From positions 1 through 7,322 of the forward strand of contig JAOZRI010000106.1 of the NCBI GenBank assembly GCA_029940235.1: a stretch of DNA of 7,322 nt, in the 5' to 3' direction. Of this stretch, positions 1 to 6,161 are shown in pieces. The DNA is from Desulfobacula sp. Lineage in GTDB: Bacteria; Desulfobacterota; Desulfobacteria; Desulfobacterales; Desulfobacteraceae. Within the stretch, counting starts at the first letter, position 1. Every line of letters begins with the position of its first letter. Below the pieces are notes generated by a model that saw nothing but the letters and a program-made list of their open reading frames with translations, had not been told where the DNA came from and made no database searches. A program made the position numbers and the translations under genes.

Positions 1-245
1 TCAGCACGAAGCTTAAAATTTGCAATTGGTTTTTTAGCTCTTGTAATTATTGGTTTTTGACCGGCAATCAGTGCAAGTTCTGCAGCAGCGAGATCAACGA
101 TCTTGGGGTTTGTTACCGCAACACCTAACCCCATATTTAAAACGATTTTCTCTAACTTGGGAACCTGTAATACATTTGTAAAATTAAAGGTTTTAGTAAG
201 TTGAGGAACAATCTCGTTCATATAATTCTCTTTAAGAGTTGACAT
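1..245 (-). CDS. rplE: 50S ribosomal protein L5, N-terminal part (cut by window edge)
   Basis: L5 binds 5S rRNA in the central protuberance of the large subunit and contacts P-site tRNA and the 30S head. Translating the minus strand from the ATG at 245-243 gives 81 codons plus two bases before the window ends. The product begins [16 protein letters not shown], followed by the segment [13 protein letters not shown] and then [20 protein letters not shown]; this is the usual N-terminal half of bacterial L5 (full length about 180 residues). The ATG is preceded by AAGGTGGAG (253-261) at 7 nt, a good ribosome-binding site. It starts 21 bp after the rplX stop, in the usual rplN-rplX-rplE order of the spc operon. 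The gene is incomplete only because of the window edge; no frameshift is visible. Confidence 0.97.
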   Translation of the reverse strand, partial: MSTLKENYMNEIVPQLTKTFNFTNVLQVPKLEKIVLNMGLGVAVTNPKIVDLAAAELALIAGQKPIITRAKKPIANFKLRA

Positions 246-266
246 TTATTATCTCCACCTTTGGTA

Positions 267-596
267 CTAAGAATCTATCTGCTGATTACATTGTTTGCAG
301 ATTCTAACCCGTTTTCCATTTTCTAATAATTTCATTGAAATTCTTGTAGGCTTTACACATGAGTTGCACATAATCATTAGATTAGAAACATGGATAGGCA
401 TATTTTTTTCCACAATACCACCCTGTGGATTTGCCTGTGTTGGCCTCTGGTTAACTTTTACAACATTTATATTTTCTATAATGACCCGGTTTGTTTTTTT
501 AACAATCTTGAGCACTTTACCGATTTTACCCTTATCTTTACCGGTGAGCACTTTAACCTTATCATCTTTTTTAATTCTAATTTTCATTGCTTCCAT
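267..596 (-). CDS. rplX: 50S ribosomal protein L24, four-cysteine form
   Basis: L24 is an assembly-initiator protein that binds the 5' region of 23S rRNA and lies near the peptide exit tunnel. The 109-residue product has the KOW motif near the N terminus (DDKVKVLTGKDKGKIGKVLK, residues 11-30), then the conserved segment VVKVNQRPTQANPQGGI. The C-terminal part carries two CxxC pairs (C77/C80 and C100/C103), the zinc-ribbon-like version seen in many bacteria and absent from E. coli L24. Two starts are possible: ATG at 596 and ATG at 587, which gives MKIRIKKDD. The GGAG at 607-610 lies 10 nt before the first and 19 nt before the second, so 596 is preferred. The stop is TAG, with a backup TAA five codons on. 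It lies between rplN (26 bp) and rplE (21 bp). Confidence 0.97.
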   Translation of the reverse strand: MEAMKIRIKKDDKVKVLTGKDKGKIGKVLKIVKKTNRVIIENINVVKVNQRPTQANPQGGIVEKNMPIHVSNLMIMCNSCVKPTRISMKLLENGKRVRICKQCNQQIDS

Positions 597-622
597 AGGA
601 TATTTTCTCCAAACACGTATAG

Positions 623-991
623 TTAAAGTACATCAGGTGCAAGAGAGACAATTTTCATAAATCTTTTTGCCCTTAATTCTCTTGCTACCGGACCAAATAT
701 ACGTGTTCCAACAGGTTCCTTTGATTTTGACAAAATCACAGCAGAATTATCATCAAATCTGATCATGGATCCATCAGGTCTGGATATCTCTTTTTTAGTT
801 CTAACAATCACTGCCTGAACAATATCACCCTTGCTTACTTTTGCATTTGGGATTGCCTCTTTAACAGAACAGGTTATGATGTCACCAATGCTGGCATATC
901 TTCTTTTTGATCCGCCAAGGACCTTGATACAATACAATTCCTTTGCTCCGGAGTTGTCTGCCACAGTTAATCTTGTTTCACTCTGAATCAT
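623..991 (-). CDS. rplN: 50S ribosomal protein L14
   Basis: L14 sits on the interface side of the 50S subunit near helix 95 of 23S rRNA, forms intersubunit bridges, and is the docking site of the silencing factor RsfS. The 122-residue product matches the family along its whole length: it begins [17 protein letters not shown], has [19 protein letters not shown] and [14 protein letters not shown] in the middle, then [13 protein letters not shown], and ends with [13 protein letters not shown] and [13 protein letters not shown]. coli L14 has 123 residues. The ATG follows AAAGGAG (1000-1006) at 8 nt. The gap to the rpsQ stop is only 17 bp, which leaves little room for a separate spc promoter such as the one E. 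coli has before this gene. Confidence 0.98.
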   Translation of the reverse strand: MIQSETRLTVADNSGAKELYCIKVLGGSKRRYASIGDIITCSVKEAIPNAKVSKGDIVQAVIVRTKKEISRPDGSMIRFDDNSAVILSKSKEPVGTRIFGPVARELRAKRFMKIVSLAPDVL

Positions 992-1008
992 TTTTCAAAC
1001 TCCTTTAA

Positions 1009-1269
1009 TCAAACAGCTTTTTTAACGATTTCACAAACTCTGAAACGTTTTAGCTTGCTCAAAGGTCTTGTCTCAACAATTTTTACTGTATCACCAATAT
1101 TACACTCATTATTCTCATCATGCGCATGGTATTTTTTGTATCTTTTGATAAATTTTTTATAAACCTTATGCTGAATAAATCTTTCAACCTGTACAACAAC
1201 AGATTTATCCATTTTATCTGATACAATAAGACCTAACAACTCTCTTCTATTTTTTTGAATATCTTCCAT
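1009..1269 (-). CDS. rpsQ: 30S ribosomal protein S17
   Basis: S17 is a primary 16S rRNA-binding protein that folds as an OB barrel and helps organise the 5' domain of the small subunit. The 86-residue product shows [20 protein letters not shown] (residues 11-30), the H-x-x-Y-x-K segment and [13 protein letters not shown], and the family signature [13 protein letters not shown] at residues 59-71. Length is close to E. coli S17 (84). The ATG lies 17 bp after the rpmC stop and has no clear Shine-Dalgarno sequence: the best match upstream is a short AAGA in AT-rich DNA. Translation may therefore depend on coupling to rpmC. The stop is TGA. Confidence 0.97.
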   Translation of the reverse strand: MEDIQKNRRELLGLIVSDKMDKSVVVQVERFIQHKVYKKFIKRYKKYHAHDENNECNIGDTVKIVETRPLSKLKRFRVCEIVKKAV

Positions 1270-1286
1270 AGTAGTATCTTTATAAT

Positions 1287-1484
1287 TTAACTTATGTTTA
1301 CATTCATCTCTTTTGATATTGTATAAAGTCTTGCAATATCTTTTTTGACATTTGAAAGTGTTGCAGTGTTTTCAAGCTGTCCCACATCATTCTGAAAACG
1401 AAGATTAAAAAGTTCTTTTTTTAGATCTGCTAATTTTTCTTTAATCTTGTCTGTTCCCAGCTCTCTTATTTCACTTGTTTTCAT
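1287..1484 (-). CDS. rpmC: 50S ribosomal protein L29
   Basis: L29 is a small two-helix protein beside L23 at the peptide exit, part of the docking area for trigger factor and signal recognition particle. From the ATG at 1484 the product has 65 residues and starts [18 protein letters not shown]; it carries the L29 signature [10 protein letters not shown] (residues 22-31) and ends with the second helix after [19 protein letters not shown]. coli L29 has 63 residues. The open frame continues upstream to a TTG at 1505, but that start would add seven non-homologous residues lying inside rplP, whereas the ATG has AAAGGAA at 9 nt. Only one base separates the rplP TGA from this ATG, so translational coupling is likely. 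Confidence 0.95.
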   Translation of the reverse strand: MKTSEIRELGTDKIKEKLADLKKELFNLRFQNDVGQLENTATLSNVKKDIARLYTISKEMNVNIS

Positions 1485-1485
1485 A

Positions 1486-1896
1486 TCAGCTGTTCCTTTC
1501 CACAAAACGAGTTTTTAGGGAAAGCTTTCTTGCTGCAAGTTTCATGGCCTCCTGGGCAACTTTTCTTGTAACACCTTCCATCTCATAGAGAATCCTGCCT
1601 GGTTTTACCCTTGCAACCCATGCATCTGTGGCACCCTTACCTTTACCCATTCTAACTTCTGCTGGTTTTTTAGTAACAGGATGATCAGGAAAAAACCTGA
1701 TCCAACTCTTACCAGCTCTCTTTGCATGTCTTGTCAAGGCAACCCTTGCTGCCTCTATCTGCCTTGCATTTATATATCCGCATTCCATGGCCTGCAGACC
1801 AAAATCACCAAAGCTCAAAGTATTGCCTCTTTGAGGTGATCCTTTTGTTCTGCCGCGAAACTGCTTGCGGAATTTAACATTTTTTGGACTAAGCAT
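1486..1896 (-). CDS. rplP: 50S ribosomal protein L16
   Basis: L16 is a late-assembling protein near the A site of the 50S subunit; it orients tRNA on the large subunit and is needed for full peptidyl-transferase activity. The product is 136 residues, the same as E. coli L16, and reads [19 protein letters not shown] at the start, [27 protein letters not shown] in the core, then [14 protein letters not shown] and VRMGKGKG. R82 corresponds to the E. coli arginine that the oxygenase YcfD/RoxA hydroxylates; whether it is modified here cannot be seen. AGGAG within AGGAGAG (1904-1910) lies 9 nt before the ATG. It follows rpsC by 37 bp, the widest gap in the rplD-to-rplE block. Confidence 0.98.
   Translation of the reverse strand: MLSPKNVKFRKQFRGRTKGSPQRGNTLSFGDFGLQAMECGYINARQIEAARVALTRHAKRAGKSWIRFFPDHPVTKKPAEVRMGKGKGATDAWVARVKPGRILYEMEGVTRKVAQEAMKLAARKLSLKTRFVERNS
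1493..1499 (-). promoter_or_regulatory. Shine-Dalgarno of rpmC inside the rplP 3' end
   Basis: On the minus strand this reads AAAGGAA, with its GGA core 9 to 10 nt before the ATG at 1484. It lies inside the final codons of rplP. Together with homology it shows that the in-frame TTG at 1505 is not the start of rpmC. Confidence 0.8.
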
Positions 1897-1933
1897 TTCT
1901 AATCTCTCCTATATGCCTTTATCTTGTGCTCTT

Positions 1934-2584
1934 CTATCTTGCCAGAGCTTTTTCACCTGGATTCAACACTTCACCTTTAAAAATAAAGGTTTTGATTCCA
2001 ATGATTCCGTAGGTAGTTTTAGCTTCTATAAAGCCGTAATCAACATCAGCCCTCAGAGTATGAAGAGGAATCCTTCCTTCCTTATACCATTCGGTTCTTG
2101 CCATTTCAGCTCCACCAAGACGACCGGCACAAATTATTTTAATTCCTTTTGCTCCAAACCGCATGGCAGAAGAGACACTTCTTTTCATGGCTCTTCTAAA
2201 TGCTATTCTTCTTTCCAATTGAAGTGCAATGTTCTCGGCAACAAGTTGAGCATCAATTTCAGGACGTCTTACTTCCTTAATGTCAATCATTACAGCAGGT
2301 TTAAGCATTTTTTCAAGTTCCTGCTTAAGAATTGCAATCTCCGAACCTTTTTTCCCGATAATAATACCAGGTCTTGCTGCAAATACTTTAAGCCGGATCT
2401 GTTTAGAAAATCGTTCTATCTCAATTTTAGAAATACCAGCATGATAGAGTTTCTTTTTCAAAAACTTTCTGACCTTAAAATCTTCTTCAACAAAAGAGGC
2501 ATATTCCTTGTCTGCATACCACCTGGAATCCCATGTCTTTATAATGCCTAATCTTAAACTTGTAGGATGTACTTTCTGGCCCAA
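1934..2584 (-). CDS. rpsC: 30S ribosomal protein S3, TTG start
   Basis: S3 lies at the mRNA entry channel of the 30S head and, with S4 and S5, contributes to mRNA helicase activity. The 216-residue product begins [13 protein letters not shown] after the initiator, as in essentially all bacterial S3 proteins. It has a type II KH domain with the loop IIIGKKG (residues 74-80) and the C-terminal domain segments [35 protein letters not shown] and [13 protein letters not shown]. It lacks the basic tail that makes E. coli S3 longer (233). The start is TTG at 2584-2582: homology requires this position and AGGAGGAG lies 6 nt before it. The rplV stop is 12 bp upstream and in the same frame. The stop is TAG with a backup TAA five codons later. 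Confidence 0.97.
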   Translation of the reverse strand: MGQKVHPTSLRLGIIKTWDSRWYADKEYASFVEEDFKVRKFLKKKLYHAGISKIEIERFSKQIRLKVFAARPGIIIGKKGSEIAILKQELEKMLKPAVMIDIKEVRRPEIDAQLVAENIALQLERRIAFRRAMKRSVSSAMRFGAKGIKIICAGRLGGAEMARTEWYKEGRIPLHTLRADVDYGFIEAKTTYGIIGIKTFIFKGEVLNPGEKALAR

Positions 2585-2590
2585 GCTATT

Positions 2591-2598
2591 CTCCTCCT
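2591..2598 (-). promoter_or_regulatory. Strong Shine-Dalgarno of rpsC
   Basis: On the minus strand this reads AGGAGGAG, among the closest matches in the window to the 16S rRNA 3' end, with 6 nt before the TTG start of rpsC. Its first two bases are the last two of the rplV TAG stop codon. The site decides the unusual TTG start and probably compensates for its weakness (inference). Confidence 0.9.
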
Positions 2599-2935
2599 AT
2601 TGTTCGGTTTCTTCAACAATTATAGTTAAATGACTGCTTCTTTTCAAAATTCTGGATGCTCTTCCCCTGGCTCTTGGTCGGAACCGTTTCATGGAAGGGC
2701 CTTGATCAACAATTATATTTTTTACAATTAGTTTATCAACATCAAGTTCATTATTATGTTCAGCATTTGATATTGCTGACTGCAGGGTTTTATAAATAAT
2801 TCCGGCAGCTTTAAGCGGCATGAATTTTAAAAGCGTCAATGCCTGTTCTGCATTTTTGCCTTTAACCTGAGCTATTGGCAATCTGAGCTTCAATGGTGAA
2901 ATTCTTGTATATCTTGTAGTTGCTTTAACTTCCAT
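2597..2935 (-). CDS. rplV: 50S ribosomal protein L22
   Basis: L22 binds all domains of 23S rRNA; its globular part sits by the tunnel exit and its long beta-hairpin lines the nascent-peptide tunnel beside L4. The 112-residue product has the N-terminal [15 protein letters not shown] (residues 13-27), AISNAEHN in the core, and the hairpin segment from [20 protein letters not shown] (residues 79-98). M82-K83-R84 match the MKR triplet whose deletion gives erythromycin resistance in E. coli; it is intact here. The ATG is preceded by AAAGGA at 7 nt. It is 27 bp downstream of rpsS. It ends in TAG, whose last two bases begin the rpsC ribosome-binding site, so termination and reinitiation are probably linked. 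Confidence 0.98.
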   Translation of the reverse strand: MEVKATTRYTRISPLKLRLPIAQVKGKNAEQALTLLKFMPLKAAGIIYKTLQSAISNAEHNNELDVDKLIVKNIIVDQGPSMKRFRPRARGRASRILKRSSHLTIIVEETEQ

Positions 2936-2962
2936 ATCAATATCCTTTAATGATGCAAGAAA

Positions 2963-3238
2963 TTATCTCTTGGATCTTTTATCTCCTGCATGTCCCCAGA
3001 ATGTTCGAGTTGGCGAGAATTCACCAAGTTTATGTCCCACCATATTTTCTGAAACAAAAACCGGTATAAATTTTCTACCATTGTGAACAGCCAGCGTAGT
3101 ACCGACCATTTCCGGAAAAATTGTTGATCGTCGCGACCATGTCTTTATCACTCTGTTACTTTTGGATTTATTTGCACCCAATATTTTCTTCAATAGCTGG
3201 GGTGCGATATATGGTCCTTTTTTTAATGATCTTGGCAT
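2963..3238 (-). CDS. rpsS: 30S ribosomal protein S19
   Basis: S19 forms a complex with S13 in the 30S head and contacts A-site tRNA and the 50S subunit through bridge B1a. From the ATG at 3238 the product has 91 residues (E. coli 92) and reads [19 protein letters not shown], then [36 protein letters not shown] and [19 protein letters not shown], the family from end to end. A GTG three codons upstream (3247) is also in frame, but it lies inside the AGGTG that serves as the ribosome-binding site of the ATG (6 nt spacing), and S19 proteins start MPRS. The gap to rplB is 25 bp. Confidence 0.97.
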   Translation of the reverse strand: MPRSLKKGPYIAPQLLKKILGANKSKSNRVIKTWSRRSTIFPEMVGTTLAVHNGRKFIPVFVSENMVGHKLGEFSPTRTFWGHAGDKRSKR

Positions 3239-3244
3239 CTTTAT

Positions 3245-3249
3245 CACCT
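3245..3249 (-). promoter_or_regulatory. Shine-Dalgarno of rpsS, decides its start
   Basis: On the minus strand this reads AGGTG, 6 nt before the ATG at 3238. The alternative GTG start at 3247 is part of this site, which argues that the GTG is ribosome-binding sequence and not the initiation codon. Confidence 0.75.
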
Positions 3250-3263
3250 ATTTATTTTTTTAC

Positions 3264-4103
3264 TTACTTATTCTTTCTTTTGGATCTTCTTTTAATGATG
3301 TACTGGTCAGTTCTGGCAGATTTTCTTGTCTTTTTACCTTTGGTCTGCACACCCCAGGGTGTACATGGCTGCCTGCCTCCTGAAGATCTACCTTCACCGC
3401 CGCCCATTGGATGATCAACAGGATTCATTGCAACTCCCCTGACAGAGGGGCGTCGCCCCATCCATCTAGTTCTGCCTGCTTTTCCTATTTTAACATCAGC
3501 GTGTTTCTCATTTCCAACTCTACCAATGGTTGCCTTACATTTGAGATGAATCATCCTTACTTCACCTGAAGGCAGAAGAACCTGGGCATAATTATTTTCT
3601 TTTGCCATGAGCCGGGCATAGCCTCCCGCACTTCTGACAATCTGACCGCCCTTGTTCTGTTTTAATTCAATATTATGAATTCTGGTACCAGTGGGAATAT
3701 TTTCAAGGGTTGTGCAATTACCAGGTTTTATATCAGCCTGACTTCCTGTTTCCAGAATATCACCGACTTTTACATCCAGTGGAGCCAGAATATATCTTTT
3801 TTCACCATCAGCATAAACCAACAGAGCCAATCTTGAACTCCTGTTAGGATCATACTCAATGGCAGACACCTTTGCAGGAATACCATCTTTATCTCTTTTA
3901 AAATCAATAATACGATACTTCTTTTTTGCTCCGCCACCTCTATGCCTTGAAGTAATTCTTCCATAAGAATTTCTTCCTGCATGTTTATTTAACTTTTTAG
4001 TCAAACGTCTTTCAGGTTTAGTTTTGGTAATTTCTTCAAAAGAAAGGTATTCCTGAGAACGTCGTCCTGGAGATGTCGGTTTTGTTTTAATTATTGTTGA
4101 CAT
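3264..4103 (-). CDS. rplB: 50S ribosomal protein L2
   Basis: L2 is one of the largest and most conserved 50S proteins; it is needed for subunit association and lies close to the peptidyl-transferase centre. The 279-residue product has the N-terminal segment [19 protein letters not shown], the OB and SH3-like RNA-binding core ([20 protein letters not shown], and [20 protein letters not shown] near 139-158), and the C-terminal segment [17 protein letters not shown] (residues 223-239). H231 is the counterpart of E. coli His229 (numbered without the initiator Met), reported as important for peptidyl transfer. The next conserved His is Met here (M233), a variant I recall in other bacteria. The ATG has AGAGGT at 6 nt and is 14 bp after rplW. 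Length is close to E. coli (273). Confidence 0.98.
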   Translation of the reverse strand: MSTIIKTKPTSPGRRSQEYLSFEEITKTKPERRLTKKLNKHAGRNSYGRITSRHRGGGAKKKYRIIDFKRDKDGIPAKVSAIEYDPNRSSRLALLVYADGEKRYILAPLDVKVGDILETGSQADIKPGNCTTLENIPTGTRIHNIELKQNKGGQIVRSAGGYARLMAKENNYAQVLLPSGEVRMIHLKCKATIGRVGNEKHADVKIGKAGRTRWMGRRPSVRGVAMNPVDHPMGGGEGRSSGGRQPCTPWGVQTKGKKTRKSARTDQYIIKRRSKRKNK

Positions 4104-4117
4104 ATATATACCTCTTT

Positions 4118-4405
4118 TTAAACACCTTCAAAAAAATCGATTCTCTGTCCTGGCATAAGTGTAACTATTGCTTTTTTCCAGTCTTTTCTTTTGCCAATAA
4201 TTCTGCCACGCTGTTTTACTTTTCCCTTTACCTGTATAGTTCTGACCTGTTTTACTCTGGTATTGAAATTTTTTTCAACAGCATCTTTGATTTCAACCCG
4301 GTTGGCATTTCTGTCAACCTTAAATGTCACCTGGTTGTCAATCTCTTTTTGAAGAGTTGTTTTTTCTGTGACCAAGGGTCCACGAATTATGTCATATTGT
4401 TTCAT
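4118..4405 (-). CDS. rplW: 50S ribosomal protein L23
   Basis: L23 sits at the polypeptide exit and is the docking site for trigger factor and signal recognition particle. The 95-residue product has the N-terminal [12 protein letters not shown], with E14 aligning to E. coli Glu18, the residue contacted by trigger factor. The core reads [20 protein letters not shown], and the rRNA-binding loop is [19 protein letters not shown], followed by [20 protein letters not shown]. coli L23 has 100 residues. The start is ATG, with GGGAGG (4416-4421) at 10 nt; this ribosome-binding site lies in the last codons of rplD, whose stop is one base upstream. Coupled translation of L4 and L23 is likely (inference). 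Confidence 0.97.
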   Translation of the reverse strand: MKQYDIIRGPLVTEKTTLQKEIDNQVTFKVDRNANRVEIKDAVEKNFNTRVKQVRTIQVKGKVKQRGRIIGKRKDWKKAIVTLMPGQRIDFFEGV

Positions 4406-4406
4406 T

Positions 4407-5027
4407 TTAACACAACCTCCCTTCTATATTTTTAATAGTTGACTCAACAAGAAGAAGGTTTTTAAACTTTAAAATATCATAAACGTTTAGGCCCTCGGTT
4501 TTTATTACTTTAACATCTGGAATGTTACGAGAAGAGAGCAAAAGATTTGTATCTTCAGCATCGGATACAATCAACAGATCAGAAAGATCCAGAGAATTGA
4601 GTACATTGACAAATTCTTTGGTCTTAATTGCTTGGAGCTTAAAATCATCTATAACATAAATGGTTTTATCTTCGAGTTTGGAACTTAATGCCATTTTTAA
4701 CGCAAGCTTTCTCACTTTTTTAGGCACTTTAATTGCAAAAGACCTTGGTGATGGGCCAAAAATAACACCGCCACCCTTTCTTAAAGGTGATTTTACAGAA
4801 CCTGCACGGGCATTACCAGTTCCCTTTTGTCTGAAAAGTTTTTTTGTACTGCCTCTCACCATACCCCTTGTTTTACACGCAGCAGTCCCTGCTCGCTTTG
4901 CTGCGAGTTGGGAACGAACAACCTGGTGAAGAACACTTTTCTTAATGGGTGTGTTGAAAATCTGATCAGGCAGTTGTGTTTCAGACACTTTTTCACCTGA
5001 ACTGTTTAGTACATCTACAGCAGCCAT
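4407..5027 (-). CDS. rplD: 50S ribosomal protein L4
   Basis: L4 is an assembly-initiator protein whose long loop reaches into the exit tunnel opposite L22; in gammaproteobacteria it also represses the S10 operon through a leader that is not seen here. From the ATG at 5027 the product has 206 residues (E. coli 201). It starts [14 protein letters not shown], followed by [20 protein letters not shown] and the tunnel loop [16 protein letters not shown] (residues 62-77), then [11 protein letters not shown]. The C-terminal Rossmann-like half has IYVIDDF and LLIVSD. The frame is open upstream to a GTG at 5063, but only the ATG at 5027 has a ribosome-binding site (GAGGAAG) and family-like N-terminal residues. 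It is separated from rplC by an unusually long 161 bp and overlaps nothing. Confidence 0.96.
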   Translation of the reverse strand: MAAVDVLNSSGEKVSETQLPDQIFNTPIKKSVLHQVVRSQLAAKRAGTAACKTRGMVRGSTKKLFRQKGTGNARAGSVKSPLRKGGGVIFGPSPRSFAIKVPKKVRKLALKMALSSKLEDKTIYVIDDFKLQAIKTKEFVNVLNSLDLSDLLIVSDAEDTNLLLSSRNIPDVKVIKTEGLNVYDILKFKNLLLVESTIKNIEGRLC

Positions 5028-5030
5028 ATT

Positions 5031-5037
5031 CTTCCTC
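5031..5037 (-). promoter_or_regulatory. Shine-Dalgarno of rplD, decides its start
   Basis: On the minus strand this reads GAGGAAG, with its GAGG core 6 nt before the ATG at 5027. The alternative in-frame starts at 5039, 5060 and 5063 have nothing comparable upstream, so the shorter 206-residue L4 is preferred. Confidence 0.8.
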
Positions 5038-5154
5038 ATAAATTTTGATCGACTGTGCATCACTGCAAAATTGCAATACCCACAGCCGCATTCTATTCTA
5101 ATATTTATTGGTGAGTGATGGAATTTAAATAAAGAGTTTATGAATTTTTAATAT

Positions 5155-5188
5155 CTCACACTTCATTCTCACACCTCACACCTGATAC
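5155..5188 (-). repeat. Degenerate 7-bp tandem repeats after rplC
   Basis: Read on the minus strand from the base after the rplC stop, the 34 bases divide into GTATCAG, GTGTGAG, GTGTGAG, a six-base AATGAA, and GTGTGAG. Three units are identical and the first differs at two positions. The array is much richer in G than the AT-rich spacer beside it. Heptanucleotide repeats of this general kind are known between genes in some bacteria, for example the short tandemly repeated repetitive sequences of heterocystous cyanobacteria; a link to any such family is inference. Confidence 0.7.
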
Positions 5189-5812
5189 CTATTTTATCAC
5201 TTTACTTACTTCCAATATTCCAGTCTTAAAACCAGGTACTGCACCTTTAACCAGCAGAAGATTATCTTCATGCTTTATATCTATAATTGTAAGATTTTTC
5301 ACAGTCACTCTATCGGTTCCCATATGCCCGGGCAGTTTTTTACCCTTGAAAACCTTTCCAGGCCAGGCACTGTTTCCAATTGACCCTGGTTTTCTGTGAT
5401 TTCTGCTACCATGTGTTTCAGGTCCACGGCTGAAACCATGCCTTTTAATCGTTCCCTGAAACCCGCGCCCCTTTGAAATTCCTGAGATATTCACTTTATC
5501 TCCAATGGAAAACATATCAATTGAAAGGATTACACCTGATTCAACATCTTCTAAGTCATCTGTTCTAAACTCTCTTAAAACGCGAAGACCTTTATCAGTT
5601 GTCTTTTTCAAATGCCCTGCAATGGGTTTAGTTAGTTTTTCAACTTTTTTCTCATCAAAACCAAGCTGAAGAGCATTATACCCATCTGACTCTTTAGTCT
5701 TAATCTGGGTAACAACACAGGGACCTGCCTGAACAACTGTCACAGGAATAAGTTTCCCTTCTGCGGAAAACACATTGGTCATTCCGATTTTTTTTCCAAG
5801 TAATGCACTCAT
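5189..5812 (-). CDS. rplC: 50S ribosomal protein L3
   Basis: L3 initiates 50S assembly with L24 and sends an extension to the peptidyl-transferase centre. The 207-residue product begins [22 protein letters not shown] (residues 4-25) with QAGPCVV, has [17 protein letters not shown] (residues 104-120), [17 protein letters not shown], and the extension [24 protein letters not shown] (from residue 142), then ends [11 protein letters not shown]. coli L3 has 209 residues. The glutamine methylated by PrmB in E. coli (Gln150) aligns with Ala149, so that modification is not expected. The ATG has only a weak GAGA upstream at 7 to 8 nt. It is 20 bp after rpsJ, whose frame would read through to a TGA overlapping this start. 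The stop is TAG. Confidence 0.97.
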   Translation of the reverse strand: MSALLGKKIGMTNVFSAEGKLIPVTVVQAGPCVVTQIKTKESDGYNALQLGFDEKKVEKLTKPIAGHLKKTTDKGLRVLREFRTDDLEDVESGVILSIDMFSIGDKVNISGISKGRGFQGTIKRHGFSRGPETHGSRNHRKPGSIGNSAWPGKVFKGKKLPGHMGTDRVTVKNLTIIDIKHEDNLLLVKGAVPGFKTGILEVSKVIK

Positions 5813-5832
5813 AATTTATTCTCGTTATTGAC

Positions 5833-6141
5833 CTATAATTTAATTTCCACATCCACACCCGGCGAAAGATCAAGCTTCATTAGCGCATCAACTGTCTGCT
5901 GGGTTGGTTCAAGAATATCCATCATTCTTTTATGCGTTCTGATTTCAAATTGTTCCCGTGATTTTTTATTAACATGGGGAGAACGCAATACAGTAAATTT
6001 ATTTATCCGCGTAGGAAGTGGGACTGGCCCTACAATTCTTGCTCCAGTCTTCCTGGCAGTATCAACAATATCCACTGAAGATTGATCAAGAAGCTTATGA
6101 TCATATGCTTTAAGCCTGATCCTGATTTTAGTTTTCAACAT
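5833..6141 (-). CDS. rpsJ: 30S ribosomal protein S10 (NusE)
   Basis: S10 is a 30S head protein that also acts as transcription factor NusE, pairing with NusB in antitermination complexes and linking NusG to the ribosome. The 102-residue product is full length (E. coli 103): [17 protein letters not shown] at the start, [18 protein letters not shown] (residues 28-45), the long loop [20 protein letters not shown], and [20 protein letters not shown] near the end. The ATG has AGGAAGA upstream with a rather long spacing (12 nt from AGGA). Only 20 bp separate it from tuf, so there is no room for an E. coli-type S10 leader. The stop is TAG. Confidence 0.98.
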   Translation of the reverse strand: MLKTKIRIRLKAYDHKLLDQSSVDIVDTARKTGARIVGPVPLPTRINKFTVLRSPHVNKKSREQFEIRTHKRMMDILEPTQQTVDALMKLDLSPGVDVEIKL

Positions 6142-6161
6142 GATAGATCGTCTTCCTATGT

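Larger units (their letters stand above)
5028..5188 (-). other. 161-bp non-coding spacer between rplC and rplD
   Basis: This is the only gap above 40 bp in the window. On the transcribed strand it begins directly after the rplC stop with heptad repeats, continues as AT-rich DNA, and ends with the rplD ribosome-binding site. It includes two small palindromes: TGCAAAATTGCA (5064-5075) and ATAAAGAGTTTAT (5129-5141, plus-strand reading). I see no convincing sigma-70 promoter, no GC-rich hairpin followed by a T-run, no tRNA, and no credible small gene. Its 3' part is open in frame with rplD but lacks a ribosome-binding site and L4-like residues. It could be a degenerate repeat insertion or a regulatory region; the sequence alone does not decide. 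Confidence 0.75.

Noticed and set aside
1270..1292. TATAAAG-like -10 element before rpsQ
   Set aside because: Part of it lies in the rpmC end and no matching -35 element sits at a suitable distance; AT-rich sequence gives such matches by chance.
1865..2551. A 228-codon plus-strand open frame opposite rpsC and the start of rplP
   Set aside because: It lies wholly antisense to clearly conserved S3 and L16 codons, has a low-complexity Ser/Phe/Asn-rich product typical of the reverse complement of Lys/Arg/Glu-rich genes, and resembles no protein I know.
4892..4907. Small inverted repeat CTCGC...GCGAG inside rplD
   Set aside because: A five-base stem within conserved codons (QLAAKRAG), with no T-run after it; expected by chance and not a terminator.
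4660..4929. Plus-strand open frame opposite rplD, and similar ones at 295-660, 3121-3414, 4094-4435, 5828-6085 and 6082-6369
   Set aside because: All are antisense shadows of conserved ribosomal genes or tuf, with no ribosome-binding site or recognisable domain.
5028..5063. N-terminal extension of L4 from ATG 5039, ATG 5060 or GTG 5063
   Set aside because: L4 proteins begin close to the AAVDVLN segment, and only the ATG at 5027 has a Shine-Dalgarno sequence at the right distance.
5064..5075. Palindrome TGCAAAATTGCA in the rplC-rplD spacer as an operator
   Set aside because: Five-base arms of low complexity in AT-rich DNA, with no second copy and no promoter beside it; too weak to call a binding site.
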